A stretch of DNA of 64,000 nucleotides from Vibrio sp. UBA2441 (lineage in GTDB: Bacteria > Pseudomonadota > Gammaproteobacteria > Enterobacterales > Vibrionaceae): positions 16,825-80,824 of the forward strand of contig DDQN01000037.1 in the NCBI GenBank assembly GCA_002342685.1, in the 5' to 3' direction. The notes under the pieces are model-generated. The model saw only the letters and a program-made list of their open reading frames with translations. It was not told the origin of the DNA and made no database searches. Numbering within the stretch: position 1 is the first letter of the stretch; the number at the start of each line of letters is the position of its first letter. This document shows, piece after piece, positions 17,863 through 26,686 of the stretch. Both the position numbers and the translations under genes were made by a program.

Positions 17863-19887
17863 TCACCACATCACTTCCGCTTTTAAGAAATAACTTCGTT
17901 CAATAGCAGACGAAGATGGCCAAAGTTCGGTAATAAATTCCTGTTGGGCATCCTCAAGAATATTGCGCCCCATGAGTGATAACTCTAATGAATCATTGGC
18001 TTGCCAGGCAAATCGTACATCGGCATTATATCTTTCTCCAACCCCTCCGGGCTGATTAACAGTCCAGGGTCTTTCATCCACATAAAACACCCTTATATCT
18101 AACCAAAACTCAGGTGTGATGTCATAACTCCCCCATATAGACGCCTGATGCAGAGGTGCACGATCTTCTATCAACGTAATCATATCTTCGCTATAAGAAT
18201 TGGGTTCTGCGTCTTCAAATCGGGAATCAATAAAACTGTAGGTAAATCGATACCGGCTGTTATTGGTAGCCTGCCACGTCCCAAGTAGTTCTATGCCTTG
18301 TGTATAACCGTGAATGTTATTCTCCAAAATAAATGGTAGAACAATAAATGGTTGTCCTTCGAAAGTTTCTATCGACATCGTGCCCGGCACATAACTTCTA
18401 AGGTTTTCATAATCATTGTAGAAATAGGCCAAATCCCACGCTAGTTTGTCTGTAGGCATCCAGCGTATACCTAACTCATAGGCGTCTACCTTTTCCGCAT
18501 CATAGTCCTCACTACCTTGAATACTTACCAAAACAGGTAATGGATTATTTAGTTCAGGGTATCCCGGGGCAAAAGTTAATAAATCGAAACGAATGTCTGT
18601 TTCACCTCTGGATGGGATACGTTTGGCTCGTGAAATAGCACTCCATAAGGTGAAATCGTTATTGGGAAACCAGCTGGCACGGATATTAGGTTGAACTTCC
18701 ATATCACTGTAATTGTTACCTTCAAACTTAGTGCCTAAGGTCACCGCGGCATTATGTTCTGGAAAATAAATTTTGTCCTGCACATACAGATTCCAAATAT
18801 CCATGTCTTGATTGGCTTCTTCTACCGATCCTAACTGTCCATCTGTTAATTTATTTCGGCTGTACCGATACCCGGCCCCCCAAATAAATTCGTGATCTTT
18901 AATAGGAGAAAACTGATGCTGGATTTCTACATCTATGGTGTCTCTCCTATCATCATATTTCAATTCTTTACGGTCATAGTAATCATAACGAAGATTTGCG
19001 GTTATCTCTGACTCAAGCCCTATATGTTTATTCCATTGTGCCGATAGATTACCTCCATCAATATCAACATCTCCCTCTAGCCGTTTTTCCCCATGCGGAG
19101 GTTGATAATCTGCGGCAGAGTGTTCCTGTTGCAAGCGATTCTGGAATAAGGCCCCCTGAAACGAAGACGACTGGCCATTTTCTCCTTGCCAATCCAAACG
19201 AAAGCCCGTTGATAAATAATTCCCGCCATTGTTTTGTTCTCTTCCAGAAATGTGCTGGCCTTTATCAAGACTCTTTCCTTTCGCATACACTCTCAATTGT
19301 GTATTTTTGCTTAACTCTCCCCCTTGTCGTATCCCAACGAGTCCATTAAGCTCATTTCCTGTTGCGACATTGAAGGTTCCTCCAATCGTCTCACTCGCCT
19401 CTCGGGTAATAATATTGATGACACCATTTACCGCATTAGTTCCCCACAACGTCGCTCCTGGCCCGCGTATCACCTCGATACGTTCAATATCAGTCATCAA
19501 ATAATCGAGATTCTCCCAATATACGCCCGAGTAGGTTGGGGTATAGACGCTGCGGCCATCGATCATAACCAATAATTTATTGGCTAACCGGCCATTAAAA
19601 CCTCGCATCCCTATCGCCCATTTGTTGGGGTCAATCTGAGCAACATCAACACCGGGAACCAAACGTAATGCTTCTGGAATAGACGTTGCCCCGGAGCGAT
19701 TAATTTCGTTCCGAGTCACTACATAAACCGCCGCTGCTGCTTGAGAGAGTTTCTCACTTTTTTTACTGACCGAAGTCACCTCTATCTGCATTAACTCATC
19801 AATGTTTAATGCAGTAAGATCTTGCATTGCGGTATTTGCAAGAACACTGATTGGCAGCAAATAGACAAAGCTAACCAAATATTTCAT
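17863..19887 (-). CDS. TonB-dependent outer-membrane receptor
   Basis: 674 residues with a signal peptide of about 17 residues. A plug domain at about 35-165 has VTSVSKKSEKLSQAAAAVYV, then PEALRLVPGVDVAQID and the family-typical IERIEVIRGPGATLWGTNAVNGVINI. A 22-strand barrel follows, ending in aromatic AEVMW as outer-membrane proteins do. No STN signalling domain precedes the plug, so it is not a classical FecA-type anti-sigma transducer. The first gene of an operon with YfiR, hybrid kinase and GGDEF-EAL regulator, it probably either imports or senses a ligand. The ligand is unknown; no siderophore or B12 genes are nearby. Confidence 0.92.
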   Translation of the reverse strand: MKYLVSFVYLLPISVLANTAMQDLTALNIDELMQIEVTSVSKKSEKLSQAAAAVYVVTRNEINRSGATSIPEALRLVPGVDVAQIDPNKWAIGMRGFNGRLANKLLVMIDGRSVYTPTYSGVYWENLDYLMTDIERIEVIRGPGATLWGTNAVNGVINIITREASETIGGTFNVATGNELNGLVGIRQGGELSKNTQLRVYAKGKSLDKGQHISGREQNNGGNYLSTGFRLDWQGENGQSSSFQGALFQNRLQQEHSAADYQPPHGEKRLEGDVDIDGGNLSAQWNKHIGLESEITANLRYDYYDRKELKYDDRRDTIDVEIQHQFSPIKDHEFIWGAGYRYSRNKLTDGQLGSVEEANQDMDIWNLYVQDKIYFPEHNAAVTLGTKFEGNNYSDMEVQPNIRASWFPNNDFTLWSAISRAKRIPSRGETDIRFDLLTFAPGYPELNNPLPVLVSIQGSEDYDAEKVDAYELGIRWMPTDKLAWDLAYFYNDYENLRSYVPGTMSIETFEGQPFIVLPFILENNIHGYTQGIELLGTWQATNNSRYRFTYSFIDSRFEDAEPNSYSEDMITLIEDRAPLHQASIWGSYDITPEFWLDIRVFYVDERPWTVNQPGGVGERYNADVRFAWQANDSLELSLMGRNILEDAQQEFITELWPSSSAIERSYFLKAEVMW

Positions 19888-20296
19888 AACACACTTTCCG
19901 TGTAGTTTTAATTTTTATACAAAGTAAAGTATTGATGAATGCTCAGATATTGCTCAACATTTCACTATGACACAGGTTGATTATGTGAAGACCAACTCAA
20001 ATCTGAAATTCCTAGCATGATAAAACTTGTAGATCTCTCATATTAGTACTATGACTCTATCGCATCCAACGAATATCAAACGATTATTTACACCCATAGC
20101 ATTGAACACTCCATCACTCTACCGCTTTAAAATCATAACCCTTCTCGCCTAGCTATCCGATGAGCCGTTCGGCCAATTCAATTAACATTATTGGTTTAAT
20201 AATGTGATCTATAACAAAAGCTCACGATATTTAGCGTGAAATTTAGAATACACCCGCTACTATACAAACAATTGTTTGGTAAGCGGACAAATGTTT
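19888..20296. other. Divergent promoter region between the TonB receptor and psuK
   Basis: A gap of about 400 bases with no convincing ORF. It must hold promoters in both directions. The only structure noted is TCACG-N8-CGTGA at 20222-20239, about 60 bases before psuK, a possible operator. A TTG at 20276 opens the psuK frame but lacks a ribosome site at proper spacing. Confidence 0.4.
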
Positions 20297-21391
20297 ATGA
20301 CTGAGAAAGAACAGGAAATTCTTGCCCTACTAAGGCAAGACCCGATGATTCCGCAGCAAGACTTGGCGGATAAACTTGGATGCAGCCGCAGTGCTGTAGC
20401 TGGCCACATAATGAACTTAACCCGAAAAGGCATTATTCAGGGCAAAGGCTATATTATCGCACCAGAGCAATTTGCAATGGTTATTGGTGGTGCAAACATG
20501 GATCTATGTGGGCGCTCTATTTCAGATCTAGTCGTCGGAGACTCTAATCCCGGCAGCTTAACCAGCAGCGCTGGCGGCGTCGGTCGAAATATTGCTGACA
20601 ACTTAGGTCGTTTAGGTAGCTCTGTACAATTTGTTGGAGCTCTTGGTGATGACTTGTGGGGTGAACAGTTAAAACAAGCATGCCGAGATGCAGGGGTTAA
20701 TGTTGAGCATTGCCTGACAATGACCGGAGCAACAACCAGCAGCTACCTCTCCATACACGGTCCTGATGGAGAAATGCAACTTGCACTCAACGATATGGCA
20801 CTCATTGAGTCACTCAACGCTGCTCAACTTGCTTTGCGCGACAGCATCATCAGTCGATCCACGGCCATTGTCCTAGACGCCAATCTGAGCCTGAATGCTC
20901 TGGAGTACTTATTTCATGTACATGGCGACAAACCAATCCTTGTCGATCCTGTCTCATCAGTAAAAGCATCAAAGCTGATACCATTTCTGAATAAAATCCA
21001 CACCTTGAAGCCCAACCGGCTTGAAGCAGAGTTACTGTCTGGAGAAAAAATCAACCAACTGGATGACCTACCAAAAGTGGCTTCGGCCCTACACAAAAAA
21101 GGGGTCACTAGAGTGCTGATAAGCTTAGGCAGTGAAGGTGCTTATTCAAGTGAGAATAATAAAGGCCGCTTTATCCCAGCCTCAGCCATACAGGTCAACA
21201 ATGTCACCGGAGCCGGTGATGCATTAATGGCGGGGCTTGCTCATGGTCACCTAAATCACTGGCAATGGGACGATACTGTCGACTTTGCCATTGGCGCAGC
21301 GCGGTTAGCACTGATCGCCGACAATACTATTAATTCAACTATGTCAGAACAAGCCGTACTACGGTTATTAGAGGAAACTATCGCATGTTAG
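20297..21391 (+). CDS. psuK: Pseudouridine kinase with N-terminal winged helix
   Basis: PfkB-family sugar kinase that phosphorylates pseudouridine to pseudouridine 5'-phosphate. Residues 1-50 are a helix-turn-helix (QDLADKLGCSRSAVAGHI), as in some YeiC-like kinases, so the protein may also bind DNA. The kinase domain starts near VIGGANMDLCG, with SSAGGVGRNIADNLGRLG binding the nucleoside and NNVTGAGDALMAG holding the catalytic Asp. The ATG at 20297 was chosen because GCGGA lies 9 bases upstream; the frame extends to 20276. It overlaps psuG by 7 bases, which shows translational coupling. Confidence 0.92.
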   Translation: MTEKEQEILALLRQDPMIPQQDLADKLGCSRSAVAGHIMNLTRKGIIQGKGYIIAPEQFAMVIGGANMDLCGRSISDLVVGDSNPGSLTSSAGGVGRNIADNLGRLGSSVQFVGALGDDLWGEQLKQACRDAGVNVEHCLTMTGATTSSYLSIHGPDGEMQLALNDMALIESLNAAQLALRDSIISRSTAIVLDANLSLNALEYLFHVHGDKPILVDPVSSVKASKLIPFLNKIHTLKPNRLEAELLSGEKINQLDDLPKVASALHKKGVTRVLISLGSEGAYSSENNKGRFIPASAIQVNNVTGAGDALMAGLAHGHLNHWQWDDTVDFAIGAARLALIADNTINSTMSEQAVLRLLEETIAC

Positions 21392-22299
21392 AGAACTATC
21401 TTGATATCCAACCTGAAGTAGCAGAAGCATTGGCAAATAATCAAGCCGTGGTTGCACTTGAATCCACTATCATCTCACATGGTATGCCTTATCCGCGAAA
21501 TGTAGAGACGGCACTGTTAGTTGAAAAAACCATCCGTGATCAAGGCGCCGTACCAGCCACTATCGCTATCATTGGAGGCAGATTAAAAGTAGGCTTGGAT
21601 GAAGAACAAATCCGTCACCTAGGCAAAGCTGGTACTGCCGTTGCCAAAGTAAGCCGTCGTGATATTCCATTCATCGTTGCAGGTAAAAAAGATGGCGCGA
21701 CTACAGTAGCCGCAACAATGATTCTTGCTGCGATGGCAGACATCAAAGTCTTTGCAACAGGCGGAATTGGTGGTGTTCACCGCGGTGCACAAGAGACCTT
21801 TGATATCTCTGCTGACCTGCAAGAGTTGGCCAATACTAACGTAGCCGTTATCTGTGCTGGGGCTAAGTCTATACTGGATCTAGCACTAACACGTGAATAT
21901 CTGGAAACCCAAGGTGTGCCAGTCATCGGCTACCAGACGGATTCTTTGCCAGCATTTTATACTCGCGAAAGTGAGCACAGTATTGACTACCGTTTAGATA
22001 GTGCCCAAGAGATTGCTCAAGCACTTAAAGCAAAGTGGGAATTGAAACTGAATGGAGGCGCAGTGATTGCGAACCCTATCCCTGAAGAATTCGCAATGGC
22101 ACCAGAAACCATTACTAATGCTATCGAAACAGCACTAAGAGAAGCCGACGAACAAGGTATTTCAGGAAAAGCATCGACACCATTCTTACTTGCCCGTGTG
22201 TGTGAATTGACCGGAGGAAACAGCCTGGATTCTAATATTCAACTTGTACTTAACAATGCCCGCCTTGGCGCTCAAATCGCTCAAGAGTATTGTAAATAA
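21385..22299 (+). CDS. psuG: Pseudouridine-5'-phosphate glycosidase
   Basis: 304 residues, close to E. coli PsuG (312). It cleaves the C-C bond of pseudouridine 5'-phosphate to uracil and ribose 5-phosphate. Family marks are VALESTIISHGMPYPRNVE at the N-terminus, the lysine segment AVAKVSRRD, the FATGGIGGVHRGAQETFDIS loop, and CAGAKSILDLALTREYLET. Its start is embedded in the end of psuK. No pseudouridine transporter (psuT) is adjacent. Confidence 0.95.
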   Translation: MLENYLDIQPEVAEALANNQAVVALESTIISHGMPYPRNVETALLVEKTIRDQGAVPATIAIIGGRLKVGLDEEQIRHLGKAGTAVAKVSRRDIPFIVAGKKDGATTVAATMILAAMADIKVFATGGIGGVHRGAQETFDISADLQELANTNVAVICAGAKSILDLALTREYLETQGVPVIGYQTDSLPAFYTRESEHSIDYRLDSAQEIAQALKAKWELKLNGGAVIANPIPEEFAMAPETITNAIETALREADEQGISGKASTPFLLARVCELTGGNSLDSNIQLVLNNARLGAQIAQEYCK

Positions 22300-22358
22300 A
22301 CAGGTAGGAATAAACTTAAGTTCACCTTGATATCATTTTAAGGTATATGCCTCTTTTA

Positions 22359-22384
22359 AATAGCCAATCATTTGATTGGCTATT
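22359..22384 (+). terminator. Terminator after psuG
   Basis: AATAGCCAATCA / TGATTGGCTATT, a perfect 12-bp inverted repeat, followed by TTCAT. It lies 59 bases after the psuG stop and before the M3 peptidase gene. The T-tract is short. Confidence 0.7.
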
Positions 22385-22438
22385 TTCATATGCCAACACT
22401 AAAATAACCTTATCATCAATTACTTATCTTATAAAACT

Positions 22439-24286
22439 ATGACCGCGAATCAATTCCTGAATGACCTTAATCAGAGCTATTTGTCTGTCCATCGTAAAAA
22501 AGAAGACTTCTTTTGGCAAACCTACATGGGTATTAGCGATGACCACCAAGGCTCAACCGAAGCTGAAACAAACTGGACAAACTTTCTAAGTGACTCAACG
22601 TTTATTGAGCAGATAAGAAAGCAACTCCAACAGGCTGAATTGCAACCTGACAGCAAAGATAAACAATCCACCATTATTGGCCTAAATGGCTGGTTAGCCA
22701 CCTTTCAAGCTCACGCACTGGAGTCTGACGAGGCAAAACAACTCAAGGCTGAATTAATACAATTCGAAGCTGAGTTGTTTGAGAAGAAACAAAACCATGT
22801 GATGACCTATATTGACGAAGCAGGAAACTCCGCTGAGGGTTCGCTACCGGTCATGGGGGCTAATATCCGCGCCAGTGCCAACGAGAACACCCGCAATTCA
22901 TCCCATCAGGCACTGCTCGATCTGGAACAATGGTTACTAAGCAATGGGTTCATAGAACTTGTTAAACTGCGAAATAAATTTGCTCGCTCTCTGGGGTATA
23001 ACACCTTTTTTGACTATTCCATCGAAAAGACAGAGCAAATGTCCACCAGTCAGCTATTTGCTATTCTGGATGACTTCGAAGCTCAAACACGAACAAATCA
23101 TTTAACCAGCATTGCACAGCTAGCTAAAAATAAAGGTGCTGATGCAATAAAAGGCCATAATTTCGTCTTCTCTTTTTCTGGAGATGCCATGCGGGACTTG
23201 GACCCATACGTTCCGTTTTCTCAATCCTTAAGGCGCTGGGTAGAGTCTTTTGGCCGACTCAACATTAGCTATTCTGCTGCAGAACTAACATTGGATCTAT
23301 TAGATAGAAAAGGAAAATACCCGAATGGATTCTGCCACGGTCCTGTGCCTTCTTTTTATGATCAAAACAATTGGATTGCTGCAAAAGTTAATTTTACCAG
23401 CAATGCGAAACCCGATCAGGTAGGCAGCGGTTACGATGGCATAAATACGCTTTTCCATGAAGGTGGCCATGCTGCCCATTTTTCTAATGTGAAAATGAAC
23501 GCACCTTGTTTCTCTCAGGAGTTCGCACCTACCTCGATGGCCTACGCAGAAACTCAATCTATGTTCTGTGATAGCCTACTTAACGATGCCGACTGGCTAA
23601 AGCAATACGCAAAAGATGCGCACAACCAACCTGTTCCGGACAACATTATTAAATCTATGGTAGACGCAAGACAGCCTTTCAGAGCTTATGCGGAGAGAAG
23701 TATTCTTGTCGTTCCTTACTTTGAGCGAGCACTCTACTTATTAGCTGAAGAAGCACTCACCATTGAGTCCATAACCAAACTCGCCCGAGACACGGAAAAG
23801 CGAATTCTTGGTTTAGAAGCAAGTCCGCGACCGTTAATGGCCGTTCCGCACCTTCTGTCTGATGAATCTGCCTGCTCATATCAGGGCTACTTGTTGGCCA
23901 ATATGGCGGTCTATCAGACCCGAGCGTACTTCACAGAAAAATTTGGCTACCTAACCGACAATCCAGAAATTGGCCCACTATTAGCGAAACATTACTGGCA
24001 CGATGGCAATCACGTTAATCACAACACCACGATTCAACGATTAACAGGGGAAGGCTTCAATGCCAAATTTTTGGCCGACGAGTGCAATTTAACCGCAGAA
24101 CAAGCGTGGAAACTGGAAGAACAAAAAATGCGTGCATTAGCAAGTAGAGAAAGGGCTGATATATCCTCTTTAGATGCTGACATCCGTATAGTTGACGGTG
24201 AAAAAGAGTTGGCAAATAACAGTCAATCTGATGAAAGCATGTGTCAACAATTTGAGCAATACATCTTAGAAAACTACGGACGATAA
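22439..24286 (+). CDS. M3-family zinc metallopeptidase (oligopeptidase-like)
   Basis: 615 residues, soluble, no signal peptide. The zinc site is H340-E-x-x-H344 in TLFHEGGHAAHF, with downstream helix residues typical of the thimet oligopeptidase/PepF fold. The N-terminal region is mostly helical. M3 enzymes degrade short cytoplasmic peptides. The start has no obvious ribosome site; the ATG was kept because it directly follows the psuG terminator region. Flanked by terminators on both sides, so it is probably a single-gene unit. Confidence 0.88.
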   Translation: MTANQFLNDLNQSYLSVHRKKEDFFWQTYMGISDDHQGSTEAETNWTNFLSDSTFIEQIRKQLQQAELQPDSKDKQSTIIGLNGWLATFQAHALESDEAKQLKAELIQFEAELFEKKQNHVMTYIDEAGNSAEGSLPVMGANIRASANENTRNSSHQALLDLEQWLLSNGFIELVKLRNKFARSLGYNTFFDYSIEKTEQMSTSQLFAILDDFEAQTRTNHLTSIAQLAKNKGADAIKGHNFVFSFSGDAMRDLDPYVPFSQSLRRWVESFGRLNISYSAAELTLDLLDRKGKYPNGFCHGPVPSFYDQNNWIAAKVNFTSNAKPDQVGSGYDGINTLFHEGGHAAHFSNVKMNAPCFSQEFAPTSMAYAETQSMFCDSLLNDADWLKQYAKDAHNQPVPDNIIKSMVDARQPFRAYAERSILVVPYFERALYLLAEEALTIESITKLARDTEKRILGLEASPRPLMAVPHLLSDESACSYQGYLLANMAVYQTRAYFTEKFGYLTDNPEIGPLLAKHYWHDGNHVNHNTTIQRLTGEGFNAKFLADECNLTAEQAWKLEEQKMRALASRERADISSLDADIRIVDGEKELANNSQSDESMCQQFEQYILENYGR

Positions 24287-24291
24287 ACGAT

Positions 24292-24325
24292 TAATGGCGA
24301 CCAGAAAGTAATCCGGTCGCCATTA
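24292..24325 (+). terminator. Terminator after the M3 peptidase gene
   Basis: TAATGGCGACC / GGTCGCCATTA, an 11-bp perfect stem with a 12-base loop, starts 6 bases after the stop codon and is followed by TTATTTT. Confidence 0.85.
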
Positions 24326-24384
24326 TTATTTTGAATACTAAAGACTGGGGGGATGCTTGTACTTTAACAAGACGAAAAATAACC

Positions 24385-25257
24385 CTAACTTAGTTCAAAG
24401 CCTTGAGATTTCGCCATAGAACAAAGGCGTGATTTGGCACTGCGAATATTCTCTTCCCAGTTATCATCTTGAGCCCACATTTCAATAACCAGTGGTGCGG
24501 TGTAATTAATTTGCGCCAGTACGCCAAAAATAGCATTAAAGTCCACTTCACCTTCACCAATAATAAGGTCTCTAAACTGCCCTTTGCAGCTCCCGCTGAC
24601 TCTCAGCGTATCCTTCAAGTGGATTTGAATAATATGGTCCTGACTAAGCTTTAACTCAGTGCATACATCATAGTTCCAGCCAGAAATATTACCCACATCC
24701 GGGTAGGCCATAAAGTAAGGCGAAGGAATTTCACGTTTCAACACTTCAAACTTGCTCAACGAATTAAGATACGGTGTATCCATGATCTCTACACCCAACA
24801 TTATTCCGGCATGTTCAGCCATTTTTGCCGAGTCTTTCATGCCCTGAATAAAGCGCGCGTGAGTTGCTTCACTTTGTGGTTCATAGTAGACGTCGTAGCC
24901 TGCCAGCTGAATACAACGAATGCCTAGTTTAAATGCCAGAGAAATAGCTTTCTCCATTATAATGTACGCATTAGCCCTTATTTCTTGATCCTCAGAGCCA
25001 AAGGGAAACTTTCTATGAGCACTTAAACACATAGACTGCAATGGCATACCATGAGTTTCACATAGCTCTCTCAGTTGATAAATTTCTTCATCTGACCAAT
25101 CCAGGCGAGCACGGCGCTCATCAGATTCATCGACTGATATCTCGACGAAATCGAAACCTAGGCTTTTAGCTTTAATCAGTTTTTCTTCCCATGACAGATC
25201 ATTAGGCATGGCTTTTTCATAAAGACCAATACGTCTTTGTTTATCAAAATTGTGCAT
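24385..25257 (-). CDS. sgbU: L-xylulose-5-phosphate 3-epimerase (UlaE/SgbU type)
   Basis: 290 residues, TIM-barrel isomerase of the AP-endonuclease-2 superfamily; E. coli UlaE/SgbU are about 284-286. It opens with RRIGLYEKAMPNDLSWEEKL, then FDFVEISVDESDERRARLDW. Metal-binding segments include GVEIMDTPYL, the YPDVGNISGW stretch, IQIHLKDT and LVIEMW. It turns L-xylulose 5-phosphate into L-ribulose 5-phosphate. The last gene of the diketogulonate operon, 11 bases after the IclR regulator stop region. Confidence 0.9.
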   Translation of the reverse strand: MHNFDKQRRIGLYEKAMPNDLSWEEKLIKAKSLGFDFVEISVDESDERRARLDWSDEEIYQLRELCETHGMPLQSMCLSAHRKFPFGSEDQEIRANAYIIMEKAISLAFKLGIRCIQLAGYDVYYEPQSEATHARFIQGMKDSAKMAEHAGIMLGVEIMDTPYLNSLSKFEVLKREIPSPYFMAYPDVGNISGWNYDVCTELKLSQDHIIQIHLKDTLRVSGSCKGQFRDLIIGEGEVDFNAIFGVLAQINYTAPLVIEMWAQDDNWEENIRSAKSRLCSMAKSQGFELS

Positions 25258-25268
25258 CGCTGGATTTC

Positions 25269-26033
25269 CTATTGCTTGAACAAACTTTGCTCGAGCTGTC
25301 CGGTTGTTTGTTTAATTTTTGTAGCTAGAACTTCGTAACCTATTGCTCTTAATCTTGGTGTCAGTGTGGAAATACTAACCACATAGGCAGGAATACCTGA
25401 GGAATCGAAGACCGGAACTGCTGTACACGAAATACCCACTTCGTTTTCTTCATCATCAATGGCATAGCCTCGTTGTTTTACCTTTGCCAGCTCTTGAAGA
25501 AAAAGAGCTTTGTCCACAATAGTATTTTCAGTTAATTTCTTAACCATAGATTGATTTCGAAGCCAGTAATTTTCTTGTTCTTCAGGCGTTGAAAATGCGA
25601 GAAAACATTTGCCCGCAGCACTGCAGTACATCGGTGAATACATGCCTACAAAAGTGCGAGTCCTAAATGAGGAGCTCTGCGGTTCAAATTTGTCCCGAAA
25701 TACAATTTGATCACCTTCACGAGAAATGAAATTAATAGTTTCATTTAGCGCTTCCATTAACAGGTTCAGAATTGGCTTAATGACACCAATAACTTCCGAA
25801 CTCATTGCTGAGTGTCCAATATGTAATAGTTTCAGGGTTAAACGGTATTCTTTATTCGAAGCAGGCTGGGATATATATCCCAGATCTTCAAATGTAGCGA
25901 GCATTCTATGAACTGAAGTCTTATTGATGCCCGTCGCTTCAGCAATATCCTGAAGTGGTGCTCCATTTGGATATCCACTAAGATATTCAAGCACGGACAT
26001 TGCCTTAACTAAGGATTTAACTTGCTCACTCAT
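25269..26033 (-). CDS. IclR-family regulator (YiaJ-like) inside the operon
   Basis: 254 residues from the ATG at 26033, which has AAGG at good spacing; a TTG extension to 26048 would overlap the decarboxylase gene and is not favoured. The N-terminal winged helix is at about residues 3-60 (LQDIAEATGINKTSVHRMLATFEDLGYI), followed by the IclR effector domain with CSAAGKCFLAF and GISCTAVPVFDSSG. In E. coli the related yiaK-S operon is controlled by YiaJ, encoded divergently; here the regulator is inside the operon. Its operators are probably the TTTCA/TGAAA repeats before yiaK. Confidence 0.88.
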   Translation of the reverse strand: MSEQVKSLVKAMSVLEYLSGYPNGAPLQDIAEATGINKTSVHRMLATFEDLGYISQPASNKEYRLTLKLLHIGHSAMSSEVIGVIKPILNLLMEALNETINFISREGDQIVFRDKFEPQSSSFRTRTFVGMYSPMYCSAAGKCFLAFSTPEEQENYWLRNQSMVKKLTENTIVDKALFLQELAKVKQRGYAIDDEENEVGISCTAVPVFDSSGIPAYVVSISTLTPRLRAIGYEVLATKIKQTTGQLEQSLFKQ

Positions 26034-26041
26034 ATTATGCC

Positions 26042-26686
26042 TTACCAATATTTTTCAAATTCTCTATGAAATGCATTCGCAATACTTAGACCATCTTTAC
26101 TCGCTAATGCTCGTCCAGCGATGAACGCTTTTGCATTGATACTCTTAAACAAATGAATATCTGCAGGCACGATACCACCTGTTATTGATAGTTCAATACC
26201 AATATCGGATAACTGTTGCATTATTTTGAGATCTTCGTCGCTCCAGCTCACTCCAGCGGCCTGCGCATCGCGTGAACGATGATAAATTGCTTGAGTAATT
26301 CCTGATTCCACCCAAAGGCGCGCATCATCTAAGTCCCATTTACCAAAGAGTTCTATTTGAACTTCACCGCCATGAGCTTGGGCAATACGATTTGCCGATC
26401 GAATCGTTTCTATATGTGCAGCAGCGCCAACCGTAATCCAATTAGCACCAGCGTCAAACGCCATCTTCGCCAGAATATCGCCAGCATCTAAAATCTTCAT
26501 ATCACAAACGACGATATGTTTCGGGTACTCTGCTCTTAATACTTCGACCGCTTTTATGCCTTCAGCAAACGCGAGTATCGTACCTACTTCCAAAATATCA
26601 ACGTGATCAGCAATATTTCGAGCCGCAGTTAATGCCGTGCTTAAGTCAGTTGCATCTAAAGCAATTTGTAGTAACGGTTTACTCAT
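26042..26686 (-). CDS. sgbH: 3-keto-L-gulonate-6-phosphate decarboxylase
   Basis: 214 residues of the orotidine-decarboxylase superfamily (E. coli UlaD/SgbH 216-220). The catalytic DxKxxD motif is visible as CDMKILDAG, with DHVDILEVGTILAF near the N-terminus and SITGGIVPADIHLF as the phosphate-binding loop. It removes CO2 from 3-keto-L-gulonate 6-phosphate to give L-xylulose 5-phosphate. Its start overlaps the kinase stop by 4 bases (ATGA). Confidence 0.93.
   Translation of the reverse strand: MSKPLLQIALDATDLSTALTAARNIADHVDILEVGTILAFAEGIKAVEVLRAEYPKHIVVCDMKILDAGDILAKMAFDAGANWITVGAAAHIETIRSANRIAQAHGGEVQIELFGKWDLDDARLWVESGITQAIYHRSRDAQAAGVSWSDEDLKIMQQLSDIGIELSITGGIVPADIHLFKSINAKAFIAGRALASKDGLSIANAFHREFEKYW

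Noticed and set aside
20276..20296. TTG start extending psuK by seven residues
   Set aside because: No ribosome site at proper spacing; GCGGA fits the ATG at 20297 better.
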